This document shows positions 25,632 to 38,440 of a stretch of 64,000 bases of DNA, piece after piece. Source of the DNA: Moringa oleifera. Taxonomy: Eukaryota > Streptophyta > Magnoliopsida > Brassicales > Moringaceae. The translations under genes were made by a program, and so were the position numbers. The notes under the pieces are model-generated. The model saw only the letters and a program-made list of their open reading frames with translations, was not told the origin of the DNA and did no database searches. Positions within the stretch are counted from its first letter, which is position 1; each line of letters opens with the position of its first letter. The stretch spans positions 3,102,501 through 3,166,500 of the forward strand of contig JAJFZO010000034.1 in NCBI GenBank assembly GCA_021397835.1, in the 5' to 3' direction.

Positions 25632-27596
25632 ATGCTTCAGATACAGAGCTCGTCGTCTCAGAAACATATTGCCTCCTTATTATTTTTCCTGGGAGCCATA
25701 GTACTCCTTGTAATATTGCTAATTCTGGTAGTGATCTTTTGGAAAATCATCAAACCGAGAGAACTGGTGAAGTTGGTAGAGCGATCTAGAAAGCGGGAAG
25801 GTAACGGAAGTAATGAATTTTATAGCTATAGATCATCAGTCATAGTAAACCAAGTAGACCTGAGTGATTGTTCTTTGTGTTGCAGTGTCCAAAGATTTCT
25901 TGAGCGGGAACCTCCGAACGATAAGTTATTTTGATTTCCAAACACTGAAGAAAGCTACCAAGAACTTCCATCCTGGTAATCTCCTTGGAAGAGGTGGATT
26001 TGGACCTGTCTATCGGGTATCATTGCTGATTTTGCCTATTTGATGAAGCTATGTACCTTACCGGAACTTTTTTAAGTATCAGAACTCTAGCTTGGACTGT
26101 ATTATAATACAACACCCAACAAAAGCATCAATGGCTGTCAACTTTTCTTCAGCCTGCCTGATTTGGGATGACCAGATAAAATTAAGTGTTCCATTAAAGC
26201 CTACAACTAAGGAACAGAATTGAAATAATTATTGAACAGCCAATGTTTGTAAAAATGCCTAAGTACCTCGGGAATCCTTACTGAGTTCACGTAGTCGAAT
26301 AAGATTTCAAGGCTGTGTCATTATATCAGCTAATCAGTTTCAGGTGTGTCACTTAGGAGTCTGAAATGGATTCTGTGTTCTTGCAGGGAAAGCTGGGAGA
26401 TGGAAGACTGGTTGCTATTAAGCAACTGTCTCTTGACAGATCCCAGCAAGGGGAATCAGAGTTTCTGTCAGAAGTCAGGATGATCACAAGCATTCAACAC
26501 AAGAACCTGGTTCGCCTTGTTGGGTGTTGCTCAGATGGACCTCAACGATTACTTGTCTACGAGTACATGAAGAATAGGAGCTTGGACCTCATATTATACG
26601 GTATCACTTCTTTCTTTTCTTTCTTTTCCTTCATGGTTGAATTGGGTGTGTTAACATTTTCTTTGAATGTTATGTAGGAACAATTGATCAGTTCTTGAAT
26701 TGGAACACTCGGTTTCATATAATCATTGGCATAGCCAGAGGATTACAGTATCTACATGAGGATTCACATCTACGGATTGTTCATAGAGATATCAAAGCAA
26801 GTAACATTCTTCTTGATGAGAAATTTCACCCAAGAATCGGAGATTTCGGGCTGGCCAGGTTCTTCCCTGAAGACCAAGCTTATCTGAGTACCACATTTGC
26901 TGGAACTCTGTGAGTCCTTTACCCAACCACACAACTGAAATGGAACCTTCACAGGTTCATTGCTGGTTATGATATTATCTGTTTTCTCATCGTCTCTTCT
27001 TCTTCTTAATTTTTTTTTTTTTGGGCCAGTGGCTATACAGCACCGGAGTATGCTATCAGGGGAGAGTTGTCTGAAAAGGCAGACATATACAGTTTCGGTG
27101 TTCTGGTGCTGGAAATCATCAGCTGCCGGAAAAACACAGACCTTACTTTACCATCTGAAATGCAATATCTTCCTGAATACGTAAGACTGGCACTTACAAG
27201 GGGTTATTCATTCAGTTTTGTTCTTTGGAGGATAAGAATGTGCGTGTTAATTCATTCTAACTTTTCTTCCAGGCATGGAAACTATACGAGAGATCACGGA
27301 TAATTGATCTGATAGATCCAAGAATACAAGAAGATGGGTTTGCAGAGACAGAGCTCTTGCAGGCAATCCATGCAGCCTTCCTCTGCCTTCAGCCTCAAGC
27401 AAACCGAAGACCTCCAATGTCAGATATTGTGTCCATGTTGACATGGAAGCCTGAAATAGCTGGGACACCCATGAAACCGCTCTTCATGGAGCGACGACGC
27501 AGGAAGGATGAGAATTCCTCATGGGAAACCCTATCTGAGCCTTTCCCTTCTCCTCCACAAAGCGAGTCCCCTTCAGTACCTCAAAAACCAAATTGA
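25632..27596 (+). CDS. receptor-like protein kinase without ectodomain
   Basis: Membrane-anchored serine/threonine kinase of the RLK/Pelle superfamily. Six exons, 25632-25800, 25886-26016, 26387-26600, 26678-26909, 27030-27180 and 27273-27596, join in frame to 406 aa. The protein has a short Ser-rich N-terminus, one membrane segment (about 14-40, mostly Leu/Val/Ile), a basic juxtamembrane stretch, then the kinase: GRGGFGPV (91-98), Lys112 in [13 protein letters not shown] (207-214), DFG (227-229), GYTAPEYAI and a [12 protein letters not shown] block. All catalytic residues are present, so it should be active. The C-terminal tail is rich in Ser, Pro and Arg. A stop codon precedes the ATG at 25632 in the same exon, so this start gives no signal peptide. 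An unseen upstream exon cannot be excluded because the exon is preceded by an acceptor-like atgcag. Resemblance is to CRK/LRR-VIII-like cytoplasmic kinases (cold-responsive protein kinase 1 type); the exact subgroup is uncertain. Confidence 0.9.
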
Positions 27597-29135
27597 AGGC
27601 AATTCCAGGCTGATCCGATATACCTTTCTGAAGAAGATAGAAAGTAAGATTAATCGTACAGTGTCCAATGAAATCTGCAAAAATTGTTTCATTTTCTCTT
27701 TCAACTAGCATTATATTTATTCACTTGGCAATCCAAAATTGGGGCAGAAACATTGTACCAAGAAGAAAGAGCTATAATATCCATTCTTTGATGATGTTTT
27801 CGTCAAGTTGTAATTGTTAGTAATACCCATAAATGCTTTTATGGCAAAGCTGTAAGTCTGGGAGACGCCCTCGCGTACGCCCCATGCATAAGCACAATAC
27901 ATTGTAAATTCACATTTAAGTAATGTGAAAAATTTCTTGCAAAAGAGAAGATAAGACACCCCAGTGATATCTCAATCTCAGTAGATTTGTATTAAGTCAC
28001 TTAAGATCAATTTTTATTTAATAAAAATATTATTCATTCAGAGGGTATAAATTTCCGTTGTTGTTAATAATAGCAACCTTAGTTAGCAATGGATACTGTG
28101 GCTGAGAGGCACACGAGTCAAGTGAGCCCCAGGAAGAGTAAAAGCATTGAATGCAGGCTGCCACAGAGATCAGTCAAGCTATTCAATTCTCACAGTCCTA
28201 AACACAGAAAGAAGTGCATTTAAGTTTCTTCTGACAATAATTTGAATTTCCCTTTTCACAAACAGGAAAAGAATTCAATCAGTTCAGGCCAACCCACCAG
28301 AATCTGAAGGATTCATAAGCAATCTGCCTGAACCCCTCTTTATTGGGTGCAGCAATTTTTACCCACATAAGACTAGTTTCACAATTAGTGCTATATCAAA
28401 AGTTAATATATTTTCTTGACATGACAAACTCAATGCATTCAAATGATCATAACATCCTACATTTTTTATCATTACTGAAACACAGAGTCTATTTAAGTAA
28501 GATTGAGAAGTCTTATACATCAACCATATAAATTCCCGTAAAATGAAATAAACCGTCTTTATCAGCATTACAATATACTTCTCATAAAATAAAAATCAGT
28601 AATTAATAACTGTCATGTTAATTTCAAAATCATCCTTCATTTATTCTTAAAGTAAGAAAAAATGGAGCATATAATATAACATTTTCCTTCATTTATTTTG
28701 TTTTTTATTCAGTTAAAAGCATTGTCCATAGTTTTATTTCTTTACTTCAATGAAAAATTTGAAAGAAGAAAAAAGAAGAAGAACAAGCAATGTTAATCAC
28801 TTGCATGCATCAGTTTATACAAAATACATCCATCATATACACTTCCATGTTAAAGTTGATTTCACACAGTGTCTCATCTCTCAGGAAGCTTGATTTAATT
28901 AATCAAACAAAATAAAAAGAAAAAAGAAAAGAAAAGAAAGAAAGAAGAAGATAAAAGAAAGAATTATGATAAAAATCTTGGGAATCATATATATATGAAC
29001 AAAATAAAGAAGGGATATGAAGATCAAAGGACCACTATAATAATTCCTTCTCTACTATATCAAGCTCTGAGCAATTACTCCATGAAAACAGAGCACCAAC
29101 ATGTCAATCTAGGTGCACTCTAAGTTTCTTCTCTT
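27597..29135. other. spacer between receptor-like kinase and CLE gene
   Basis: 3' flank of the kinase, then an AT-rich spacer, then the 3' UTR of the minus-strand CLE gene. A purine-rich AAAG/AAGAAG tract lies at 28911-28965. No additional gene is visible. Confidence 0.5.
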
Positions 29136-29378
29136 CTACCTGTTGTGTAAGGGATTGGGACCTGTAGGGATGACTCGCTTGTCATCCAAAGCAGTTTTCT
29201 TCTTCTTTGAGGTAAATGGGTACTTGTTAGTGGCATCCAATGACCCCTTTGAGCTCCTCTCGATGACACCAAACTGGTGAGGGAGCAATGTTTTCACTGC
29301 AGCTGCATCAAGCTCCACACTTGCAAGAATCAGAAGCAATGCCACAAAGATAGAAACGGTTGCAGCAGCTATTCTCAT
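29136..29378 (-). CDS. CLE19: CLE peptide precursor, CLE19-type
   Basis: Secreted precursor of a 12-residue CLE signalling peptide, perceived by leucine-rich-repeat receptor kinases and active in meristem, vascular or embryo development in other plants. The 80-aa protein has a signal peptide (about 1-26, core VSIFVALLLILASVEL), a variable middle and the C-terminal motif RVIPTGPNPLHN (coded by 29142-29177), followed by one Arg. As I recall it, this dodecapeptide equals Arabidopsis CLE19. The proline positions 4 and 7, normally hydroxylated, are present, and Lys-Arg before the motif fits processing. The open frame extends 22 codons upstream (to 29444), but the Met at 29378 puts the signal peptide at the very N-terminus as in other CLEs. 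The gene has no intron. Confidence 0.93.
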   Translation of the reverse strand: MRIAAATVSIFVALLLILASVELDAAAVKTLLPHQFGVIERSSKGSLDATNKYPFTSKKKKTALDDKRVIPTGPNPLHNR

Positions 29379-32300
29379 TGCACTAATAAATCCAGATTCG
29401 TCTTGACAAGAGTAGAAACAGGCACAAAGATGAAGAACCCACAACAGGTTTTATGCAGCAAAAGCGACCTGAGAGAGAGGCAAAAGGAATAGGAACATAT
29501 AAGAGGGTGAAAAAAGAGAAGGGTTGGCTCTTACATTAACTATGGCTCATTGGGTCTTTAGTTTCGTACATCACCATCTTCTGATTAAAACCTTTCATCG
29601 AACACATTAAATGCCTCAGAATTCCTCTGGGTATAATGACCAAACACAACATTCTGTTCCATGCAGGACCATAGCTGGTGCCTATGCCCATAACACTTAT
29701 CTCTGTATAGTCCATTGAGTTTTTGGGAAGCCTTGTTCAATGGATCCCCTACACGTAGTCTCAAAGTCAATGAATGAAAAGCTGACAACCTGAAAAAGGA
29801 ACGGCAAGGAGCTCATTGGTGGACCATTAATGGAGGGTTTTTGACCAGAGGCAGGCAGTAAAGGCATGTTAAGGGTTCTTGATTGAATAAATGATGAAGA
29901 GTGGTGGGATTTCATTATTGGGGAAGGGGAGGTTTTGATTGAATTAATGATGAAGAGAAAGTAAGACAGAAACTGGTAATATGATACCGGTCTGGACGAC
30001 AAGACAGTTGAAACCTCTTAAAAGCTCGCCTTCCTCCTCTCCACCTACACATAAAAAAGCTGGAAGCCAAAAAAAACCCATAAAAAAAATGTTAAATTTC
30101 ATTTTGTCTTTAAAATATAAAATCTTTTTTTTTTCTCACTGCAATGTATACCTAACACAGATAAACAGACAGATATATATAAGTCAAAAAGAAATCCAAT
30201 TCCTAGTATTTTTGGAATTTAGAATCAAACAATGAAATTGTAATATTTCAAAATACTGAGCTCCAGCGCCATGGAGTCCCGTATGGGCTTTAAGCTTTGG
30301 AGGCCTAATTGATAGGGACCAATAATTGGGCCTGATCCGGTGCATCGGCTAATCCTAAAGTGGATGCATGGATGCCTAAATATTATAGCCATAGGAGACT
30401 CAGAAAAATAGTTTTTTTTTATCTGAATTTTTATTTTTGTAATAAAAATTAAAAAAAAATTGATAATTTTAAATATTAAATTATAAATGATCTTAATAAT
30501 TAATTTTTAAGAAATTATTATGTATCATAATTTTTCCAACAAAACCCAGCCCAACTTAAATTGAGAAGTAATCAAAATCTTATATTTTAAAGCTACCAAT
30601 CATTACGTATTAGAGCATTATATCTCAATAATTAATTCCAATGATAATTAAGCCATCTTAAACCTTCTAAATTCGAGACATTATTTAAGTTGGTTTAAGT
30701 TTGCACAATTATGTTGTTTTGATGTCTGAAAAGACCAACTACAACTTAAAACAAAGGTGATAGTTTCACAAAACCTGTCTGAAAATTGTAGTCCAGCTTG
30801 GGTTGATCAGTAAAAAGGATTTTTGCTTTAATTTTCTTTCTAAAAATGGGTCTTGCACGTAAAATCATTAAAATAAATTGATATTTATTTCAAATATTAT
30901 CTCTCTATATATAGATTTATAATTTATGAGTAAAGTTTTTTTTTTTCTTTTCATGTTATTCAAAACTATACCATCAAATAATATATAAGTCTAACTCTTT
31001 CGCATTTTAAAACCATGAGAAACTCCATCTTAAAAATAATTTTAAATAAAAAATATATATATAATAATATAATTCAAAATAAATTTTTAATAGTTACTGT
31101 TTCTATTATAAAAAATCCAAATTTAAGATGTGAAGTCAAATTTTAAGAAACATAATAATACATGAATTAAGGTTTTAAAATCTCAAATAATTTCAAAATC
31201 ATATCGCTAAACAATATATAAGATATTCACTTTTTTCACTTGGTGTAACAAAAAGTTTGTGAATAAATAAATAAATAGATATATATTTAAGATCAATGAA
31301 AATAATTGAAATTTGAGGGCCCAAATTTTATTTTTTTAAAAAATGCTTTGCCTTGAAAATGTGATGTGAAATTTTTGAACAAGAATTCACTTTTTAAGTT
31401 ACATTTATACTTTAAAACTTGCACAATTAATATTGGCATAAAATAAAATCAATTTTAAATTTTTTTCTGAAAAGAAAACAAACAAAATAAAGAGATCCAT
31501 GTGCAAGGCTAGCTTTCAATGCCACACATTATATGTTCATAACCCTTTAAAGTCATCTCCAGAAAAACTCTGCATCAAATCGTGCAAGGCACCATGCCAT
31601 GCCTGCCACCTTCACCCAAAGTCAATGCTCATACGTATTAAATGCACCCACTAATCTGTTGTTTCATCTTTCTTTTTTTTTTTTTTTCAGGACCCCATTA
31701 TCACGTACGTGGCGTCGTTTTCCAGTTAACTCTTTCACAACTCAAGCACCCTTTTGCAAGAAATCGACCGTGACAAATCCTTAACTAATGGCAAGAAACT
31801 ATAATGAAATCTCACATAAATGCAAAGGACTCTTTTATAGATTCGTCAACAGAAACAGAATCTAATGAGAGAAGTTGGAGTCTGATTTTTACCCAAAAGA
31901 GTGACTCAAACTAAGCAAATGAACTGCATCATATCTGAGACATTTTATCGAACATATGGTGTGCATGCAAAGATGAGACATGAGAAGGTGACCCTTTGAG
32001 CCTTTTGAACCATGAGAAAGGCACAATAAAGAAATGGACTGCTCAGACTGAAAAATAAAAAAAAATCTTTGAGTTTCAAGATGGAATTATGAGCAACAGG
32101 CTTCAGCTTTGACATCTTTCGGTAGAGTCTTAGTGGGACAATAGTGACCCAAAAAGTATTAAGGCAACAGCACTTACAAGTCATCGCATTTTCGCCACCG
32201 TTTCACATCTCCCCGTCCATTTGTCTCAACTGAACTACCTCTCCTCAGGCTCTTCCTCTGTTCTTGTCTTTTCTTATCTATATACAAATATTATTTTAAC

Positions 32301-35300
32301 AACAACAACAACAACAATAATAATATCTAAATACCCATTAATCATATATAAAAGGAAGCACACCCATTATTAAAAATAATTAAAAATAACAAAAAGTAAG
32401 TACATATGAGAAATAAAATATTGATGGGGTTCTTATCTCGGTTTGATCAATGTCTATCCAAATATTCGATTACAATGTCTTGATTCCGCTCTTAGTAGAT
32501 AAAGTTGCATTAGCAAGTAGGATTTTATATATTTAAGATAATAGTTAAGTATTAGTAATTGATTTGAGTATCAGTAATTGATCTGAGTTATACTAATTTT
32601 TTTAAATAACATATAATAATTAAATAAAATTAATAATTAAAATATTATATTTTTATTTTTATTATTAATATAATAAATTATATATTTTAAGGAAATATCA
32701 CAAATTCAAATCATAAAAAAAGAATTTTTAAAATATATTAAAAATAAATAAAATTGAAGGTTGGATTAGTCAACCCATTAATTAAGATGTAGACCTTTTG
32801 AAAATCAAATGGTGACCGTAGGTCCCACCACCTTAATCTATGCTCTCTTTTTACCTTTTTTATGAAAAGAACCTAACACTTTAATTGTCCAAATCATGAA
32901 TTACATATCATGATGAGGACCCATATATGTCTTTTCATCTCCACTTCACCTCTCATATATATATATATATATGTATATATATGCAAAGTTCAATTTGATT
33001 AATTTTTAATTATAAAATTAGTTTAATATTTTTAATCAATTAACAAAATTGACTTAAGATTGAGTTATTAACATGAATAAATGAAATAGGCATTATTATT
33101 GTATCATGTACATATTAAAATATCCTATTATATCTCATGTGTGACAGAAACAGACTTCTTAAAACTTATAAATTCCACAACTATATGAATTTTCATTTTA
33201 ATATAATGTCTGATGTACATTTTTTTGTACGAAGCTTATCCTAATGTTGACCTAATAACTAGGTATGCCCTAGCTGTACCGGCTGGATTTCATTTTCATA
33301 CTTAGGCTTTAATGCCCGAAAGGGGAATAGAGAAGATAATTCTGGAACATACATGTGGGCAGATGAAACCGAGTGCATCTCATTAATCAAAAATAATTAT
33401 AAATATGCATCATTTATTAATAATACATGGTTTAAATTTTATATTTTTATACTGTGTAAAGTTACTATGATAGTTAATATATATAATTTTAAAATTATTA
33501 TGGTGAAAATGGTTAAGATAAAATTATTTAATTTTTTTAAAAAATAAGTTGAAGTCACCGAACCAATTTGAAGCTTCAAAAAATTAACAAAAAAATTTAA
33601 AATATCAATGCAATTTGGTTTAAATTAAAATTTTCATTCATTCAAATTTCAATGTTGTTAATTCTAATTTAAAAATAAAATTAAGATTTTAAATTATTAT
33701 AAATGACTGATAATAAACACTTCTAATCAATTGTGAAAGAAACAATTTTTTTCCCACTAAAATGCTTTCTTTTAGTGTTTTAGATACTCACATTTAATAT
33801 TATTAAGATGCGAAATTTAATTTAAATTAAATTAATTCTTTAAATTAGTTTGATATTCTTTCAAAGTTTAGCATTTGATTAGTAATTAATCAAAAAAATT
33901 GTCATAATTTTAAATCGTGTTTATCTTAAAAGTTGTATATAAATAAAGAGTACTCTATCATCCATCAAGTTCTTTGTGGCATAAAAGTCTAAACATCCCA
34001 ATAATTACTTTCTAACACTTTATCACAATCTCTCAATTGATATGTTATAACCATGAAGTAACATTTGCTAACTCCATAGCTACTTTTTTTTTTTTAAGCA
34101 GATAAAAAGATGTTTGAGAGGGATGTGCAAAATTCATCTTTTGCGTTGCGATGGCGACTTGCACTGACATTTTATTTAATTTAAAAAAAAATGTTGGTAA
34201 ATGGTATTTTTTAATTTAAAAAATTACTTAAAATGTCATGTAATTTTAAGTTAAATTAATTAAAATGATGCATGTGATCGGTCCAATTAATAAGCATATG
34301 ATCAAATCAATCAAGATAAGATCTTTTTTGAATGTGATCAAACTACAATTCTCATGCCCAAATCTAAATATCTTTTTCCTTGATATCTCATTGTAAATGA
34401 ACAATAATGCTTTAAAGACAAATAATTATTTTTAATTTTAAAGTAAAAATTATTTTAAATTTTAAAAAATATTTTTAAAATTTTTAATTTTAACTTTAAA
34501 ATATCTCTAAAAAAATTTTGATTGATGAAGAATAATTAAATTGAATTTTAACTTAAATTACTATAAAAATTGAGTATATTTTTATTGTTAACTTTGAATA
34601 ATAATTGGAATAAACTATGCACTCGATTTCAATTTAATTCTTTAACTTTGAAGAATTTTTAACATGCAAACTATTTATTATAATTTTTTAAAATTTTTTA
34701 CAATAATTTTTAAGAAAATTCAGAAAAAAACTTTAAAATATTTTGTGATGATAGCTTAAATAATACGTTTATACAAAATTTTAAATCAAAATTTATAATT
34801 TAAATATTTTAAAATTTTAATTTTTTTATAAGTTCTAATGTTATTTATTTTTGGAATATGTTTGAAAACGTTTTGAAAGGTGAAAATTAGAGAAAATATT
34901 TTTAATTAATTTTTAATAACACTTCAATAATAAATATATCAAATGATTGGTAGAAATATTTTGGTCTAAGTAAATTTTAAGATGCCTACTCAATTAAGAA
35001 TGTGGTGCCCCTGTTGGAACCGTAATCTTAATTTAGTATTACTGTAACTGATTAGACAATATGGACGCTTTGGAAGTGATAAGGCGACAGATAGATATGC
35101 AATGAGGATATCTTGTCCGTTTAGTTGTCTTCCTGTCTGCATGTCACATGGCGATCATATGAATAATAAGTACTTCAAAACTCAAGAAAGAATCTTCAGT
35201 TCCTGTACGAGATTGGGCACCGAGTTTATCAAACCAAATTTCAAACGAATTAATACATACTCTAAGAATGACACGGCCTGCAGATTCAGATCATGGAAGA

Positions 35301-35599
35301 AGAAAACTGACAACCAGATTGCAAGGGGAGGGTCGATGAAGCATATAACCCATTATTAAATTAATATTAGCCTTAAAAAATTATTATAAAGATGATTGAT
35401 AAATGGCTATCAAGAACACATTTTTTAGGATAATTATAAAAAAATAAGTATCAAATTAATTATATATGAAGCCTTCGGAGTTTATTTCCTGCTGATCAAA
35501 ATGATGATTACATTTGCTATTAGAATAAGATCCAATAATCACATAATCAGGTTCACTTATTATTTCCTGTCTTGCAGTGTGTATATACATCCGTTAAAA
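29379..35599. other. long AT-rich intergenic region
   Basis: 29379-30240 is probably the promoter of the minus-strand CLE gene and is of mixed composition. From 30400 to 35000 the sequence is dominated by A/T runs. Simple repeats occur: (AAC)n then (AAT)n at 32298-32325 and (AT)n at 32954-32983. One copy of a dispersed AT-rich repeat lies at about 34480-34860. 35000-35599 is the 3' flank of the first NCED gene. No gene is supported; frames such as 35102-35359 have no family resemblance. Confidence 0.5.
34480..34860 (+). repeat. dispersed AT-rich repeat, copy 1
   Basis: Shares an ordered set of diverged blocks with 45140-45670 and 56040-56530. The clearest is gatgatagcttaaa followed within 40 bp by aaatcaaaatttataat. 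No terminal repeats or coding capacity are seen. Boundaries are approximate. Confidence 0.4.
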
Positions 35600-37408
35600 T
35601 TATGGAGCCTGTTTCTTTAATTCTTCAGCACTCACAAATGTACCATGAATGCCATAAGGAACCCTCCTAGGCAACTTCACTGCTGCCACCTGCGCCATGC
35701 TCCTCGCTTTCACCATCACCAACTCAGATTCTTCCCTCTTCTCATCTCTCACCAGCCCCAGTAAGTACCCATCCCCTTCGCTTTCCTCGGTTGTTTTCTC
35801 CCCCTGCTTTTGTTCCGCCACGAAGAAGGGCTCACCTCCGAAACGGCAATCACCGTACATGAACTTGGTCACCTTGCCAGTCTGCAAATCCACCTTGGCT
35901 ATGCCGCTGCACTTGGGCCAGGGATCGGCTATTGCTAGGTAGACGAACCGGGTCTTCCGCCCCAGAAACTGTCGGTTCACTTGACCCACTTCTAAATTCA
36001 TGCCCGATACGATGACCCGCCGGGATGATTCCCCCGTCCGTGGGTTTAACCGGATTTCGGATAGCACGGTCCTAAGTGGCTCCTCGGATTCGTTGAACAC
36101 GGCGTCTGGTGGGTTCATGCATGACCCGATAACAACGATGACCTTATCTCCGTCATCGATCTTCTCTTCCCATGCATTCCACAAATGAAAGCAAAAGCAG
36201 TCCGGGACGTCGACCCATATGATACCCGATTCGTCTACGGCGTCCTTCCTCAAAATCCCGAATCGAGACATCTTGTTTCTATCGTACACGACGGGTGACC
36301 CGCCCCGAACCATTTCGCATAACTTGAACACGACTTGCTGGTCCGGGATAATTACGCAGTTCTCGGTTATGGCGAAGTCATGTATCATAGATGGATTTTC
36401 AAGGGAGATGTGCACGTCACCTGACTTTTTCCCGCACGTGTCGAATTTCAAGTACTTCAAGTATGGTTGCTTCACGACGTTGTAGCTCAACGTGTGGAGA
36501 TCACCTGTCATGAGGTCCACCTTAGGGTGCGCTATCAAAGGACAGTCCACTTGATTATCGAAATTGTACCGTCCGATTGTTTTTAGGTCGCCGTCACCGT
36601 TGATCTTCACGTGGTACGGAAGATCATCCTCTGACATGGCCAATAATCTACCGTTGAAGTACACAAGCCCGGCATTTGCCACACCTGATCCCCGTGACAC
36701 GTCAATCAAGCCGACTTGGGCACGAGCCAGGTACAGAGCCAGTCGGGCCAAACCCACGCGGCCATGCAACTCACCGATAGGCTTCGGGAACACCGGCCTG
36801 CCCAGCTGGGCTTCTTGCACGAGCCGGCTCGTACGAGTATACCTGCAGCAATAACTGGCTCGGTTTCCGATTCCCAACGTCACCGCATGGATCATACCGT
36901 CACCATCGAACAAATGGTGCCCGCCTGACGGTGCGAACAATGGATTCGCGCCGTTACGAGTGTAAACGCCAAATAGGCAAGCAGGAATCAGACCCGCAAC
37001 TTCAAGGCCGTGCTCGACCGGGCACTCCCGAACAGGGGCGAAATTACCCGACAACTGAACAGCTGGGTCGATCGTTTTCGGCGGGTCAATTTTCCTGTTC
37101 AACGGTAGAATCAGCGAGGCCTCGATTTTGTCGAGAGCCGAGGCTGCAAGCTTCTGCAGCGGGTTCAAGCGAAGTGGATAGGCTGGCTTTTGTGATCTCA
37201 ACAGAGGCTGGGGGCTTAAAGGCTCTGATGGCAGAGGCTGCAAAAGTGGTGGGTCGGGCATACTTTGAGGAAGAACCTTCGATGGATTAATAAGAATTTT
37301 GCATGTGAAAGGGCAAGACTTTGCATGCTTATGTTTTTTGTCTGTGTGAACACGAGAATTTGCAGTTACAATGGTGGTGATGGTGGAGTAGTGGAGACTG
37401 ACTTGCAT
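35600..37408 (-). CDS. NCED6: 9-cis-epoxycarotenoid dioxygenase, NCED6-type, copy A
   Basis: Plastid enzyme that cleaves 9-cis-violaxanthin or 9'-cis-neoxanthin to xanthoxin, the committed step of abscisic acid synthesis. One intronless frame encodes 602 aa, as is usual for NCEDs. The first ~45 residues are Ser/Thr/Lys-rich and fit a transit peptide, followed by ILINPSK and an amphipathic [18 protein letters not shown] segment that resembles Arabidopsis NCED6 more than NCED3. All four iron-binding histidines are present: His294 (AHPKVD), His343 ([11 protein letters not shown]), His408 ([10 protein letters not shown]) and His588 (PYGIHGTFV), at nearly the same numbers as in maize VP14. No frame breaks are seen. 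Its paralogue lies 14.6 kb away in the same orientation. The CT-rich leader and a weak TATA-like site (37472-37480) lie upstream. I see no CACGTG in the first kilobase or so of its promoter. Confidence 0.95.
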   Translation of the reverse strand: MQVSLHYSTITTIVTANSRVHTDKKHKHAKSCPFTCKILINPSKVLPQSMPDPPLLQPLPSEPLSPQPLLRSQKPAYPLRLNPLQKLAASALDKIEASLILPLNRKIDPPKTIDPAVQLSGNFAPVRECPVEHGLEVAGLIPACLFGVYTRNGANPLFAPSGGHHLFDGDGMIHAVTLGIGNRASYCCRYTRTSRLVQEAQLGRPVFPKPIGELHGRVGLARLALYLARAQVGLIDVSRGSGVANAGLVYFNGRLLAMSEDDLPYHVKINGDGDLKTIGRYNFDNQVDCPLIAHPKVDLMTGDLHTLSYNVVKQPYLKYLKFDTCGKKSGDVHISLENPSMIHDFAITENCVIIPDQQVVFKLCEMVRGGSPVVYDRNKMSRFGILRKDAVDESGIIWVDVPDCFCFHLWNAWEEKIDDGDKVIVVIGSCMNPPDAVFNESEEPLRTVLSEIRLNPRTGESSRRVIVSGMNLEVGQVNRQFLGRKTRFVYLAIADPWPKCSGIAKVDLQTGKVTKFMYGDCRFGGEPFFVAEQKQGEKTTEESEGDGYLLGLVRDEKREESELVMVKARSMAQVAAVKLPRRVPYGIHGTFVSAEELKKQAP

Positions 37409-38200
37409 GGTTGAGTTTGAGAGAGAGATAGAGAGGGGAAAGCCGACGGGGGAGTGGGATATTTTGGTGAGTCATATAAAGTTTGCGAACACTGTAAGTT
37501 CCAGAGAAAAAGATTTAGGTTTTTTCCTTGCGGGTAGGGGTAAATTGGGAATGAAAAAGAAAGGCCACCTAATATACATGTATATTCACACCTTCTACAA
37601 AAGTAGATATTATCAATGTCTGTTGTAATGTTGCCTTGCATATCACAAGTTTTTCTGTTAAAGAATTAATTGACCCATATTGTTACCATAACAGATCATA
37701 TAGTAATTAGTTTATTTTAAAATTATATGAGATTAAGTGTAAAAGATGAAATCAAAACAATATTGTTGAAGACTTATTCCATCAATATATCTAAAACCTG
37801 AAAACTCCACAAAATCGTTTTGAAGGATTTTGTCATAAAGGCTATATGAAAGTTAATATTATATGTAATATAACATAAATCAAGAAAATAATTTTCTATT
37901 GATATAAAAATTGACATGATCAAACTGATGTGGTTAATGATTAATAAGAATTACATATAAAATACGGCGAGTCAAGTCTAAGGGGTAGATATATAGTTCA
38001 AACTCTAAAAAGATGTTATATTAAGCAATGTATAAAACTTTAACTCTCTATCACGTAAATTTATTTTAAAATGTAATTACTAATTTATTATTATGATTTC
38101 TAGATCTATATGGGCGAAATGGACTGGATAGTTACTGAAAAATAAAAGTGATGAAAGTACAAGTGCTTAGTATAATTAAGTGGTGTTCAAAATCAAAAAA
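37409..38200 (-). promoter_or_regulatory. promoter region of NCED copy A
   Basis: About 200 bp of moderate GC content adjoin the minus-strand NCED, with a CT-rich leader (read on the minus strand) at 37409-37440 and a TATA-like tttatatgac (complement of 37471-37480). Further out it is AT-rich. No G-box was found; a CCGAC core occurs near 37443. No gene is seen. Confidence 0.4.
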
Positions 38201-38219
38201 TATCTCCTTTTTTTTCTTA

Positions 38220-38440
38220 ATCTTTTATAGTTGCTCAAGTGTGTCGTGTCACTGCTAAGTGTTGTTCCAGTTGATAGTTTAATGGCTTTGAGACAAGTGT
38301 GTCGTTCTTTATTGTTTGCCTTTGTATATCTTTATGCTATTTAGTAGAAAGTCATTTTTTCAAGGTTAATTGAGTTTACGAGTTGTTGGCCTTCCGCAGA
38401 CTTCTACTTTATGGAGTCTATGATAGTTCATTTTGACCTT
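38220..38440 (+). repeat. diverged direct repeat, copy 1
   Basis: This matches 39640-39868 over about 220 bp with many substitutions. Shared blocks in order: cttttatagttgctcaagtg, gtgctaag/ctgctaag, a ttgttgcttgcct/attgtttgcct block, agaaagtcattt, and tatggacc/tatggagt. It may be remains of retroelement LTRs or an old tandem duplication. Confidence 0.5.

Noticed and set aside
30400..35000. CRISPR, rRNA or tRNA genes in the AT-rich spacer
   Set aside because: No regular spacer-repeat array, no tRNA cloverleaf-type boxes and no rRNA similarity were seen; CRISPR arrays are not expected in plant nuclear DNA.
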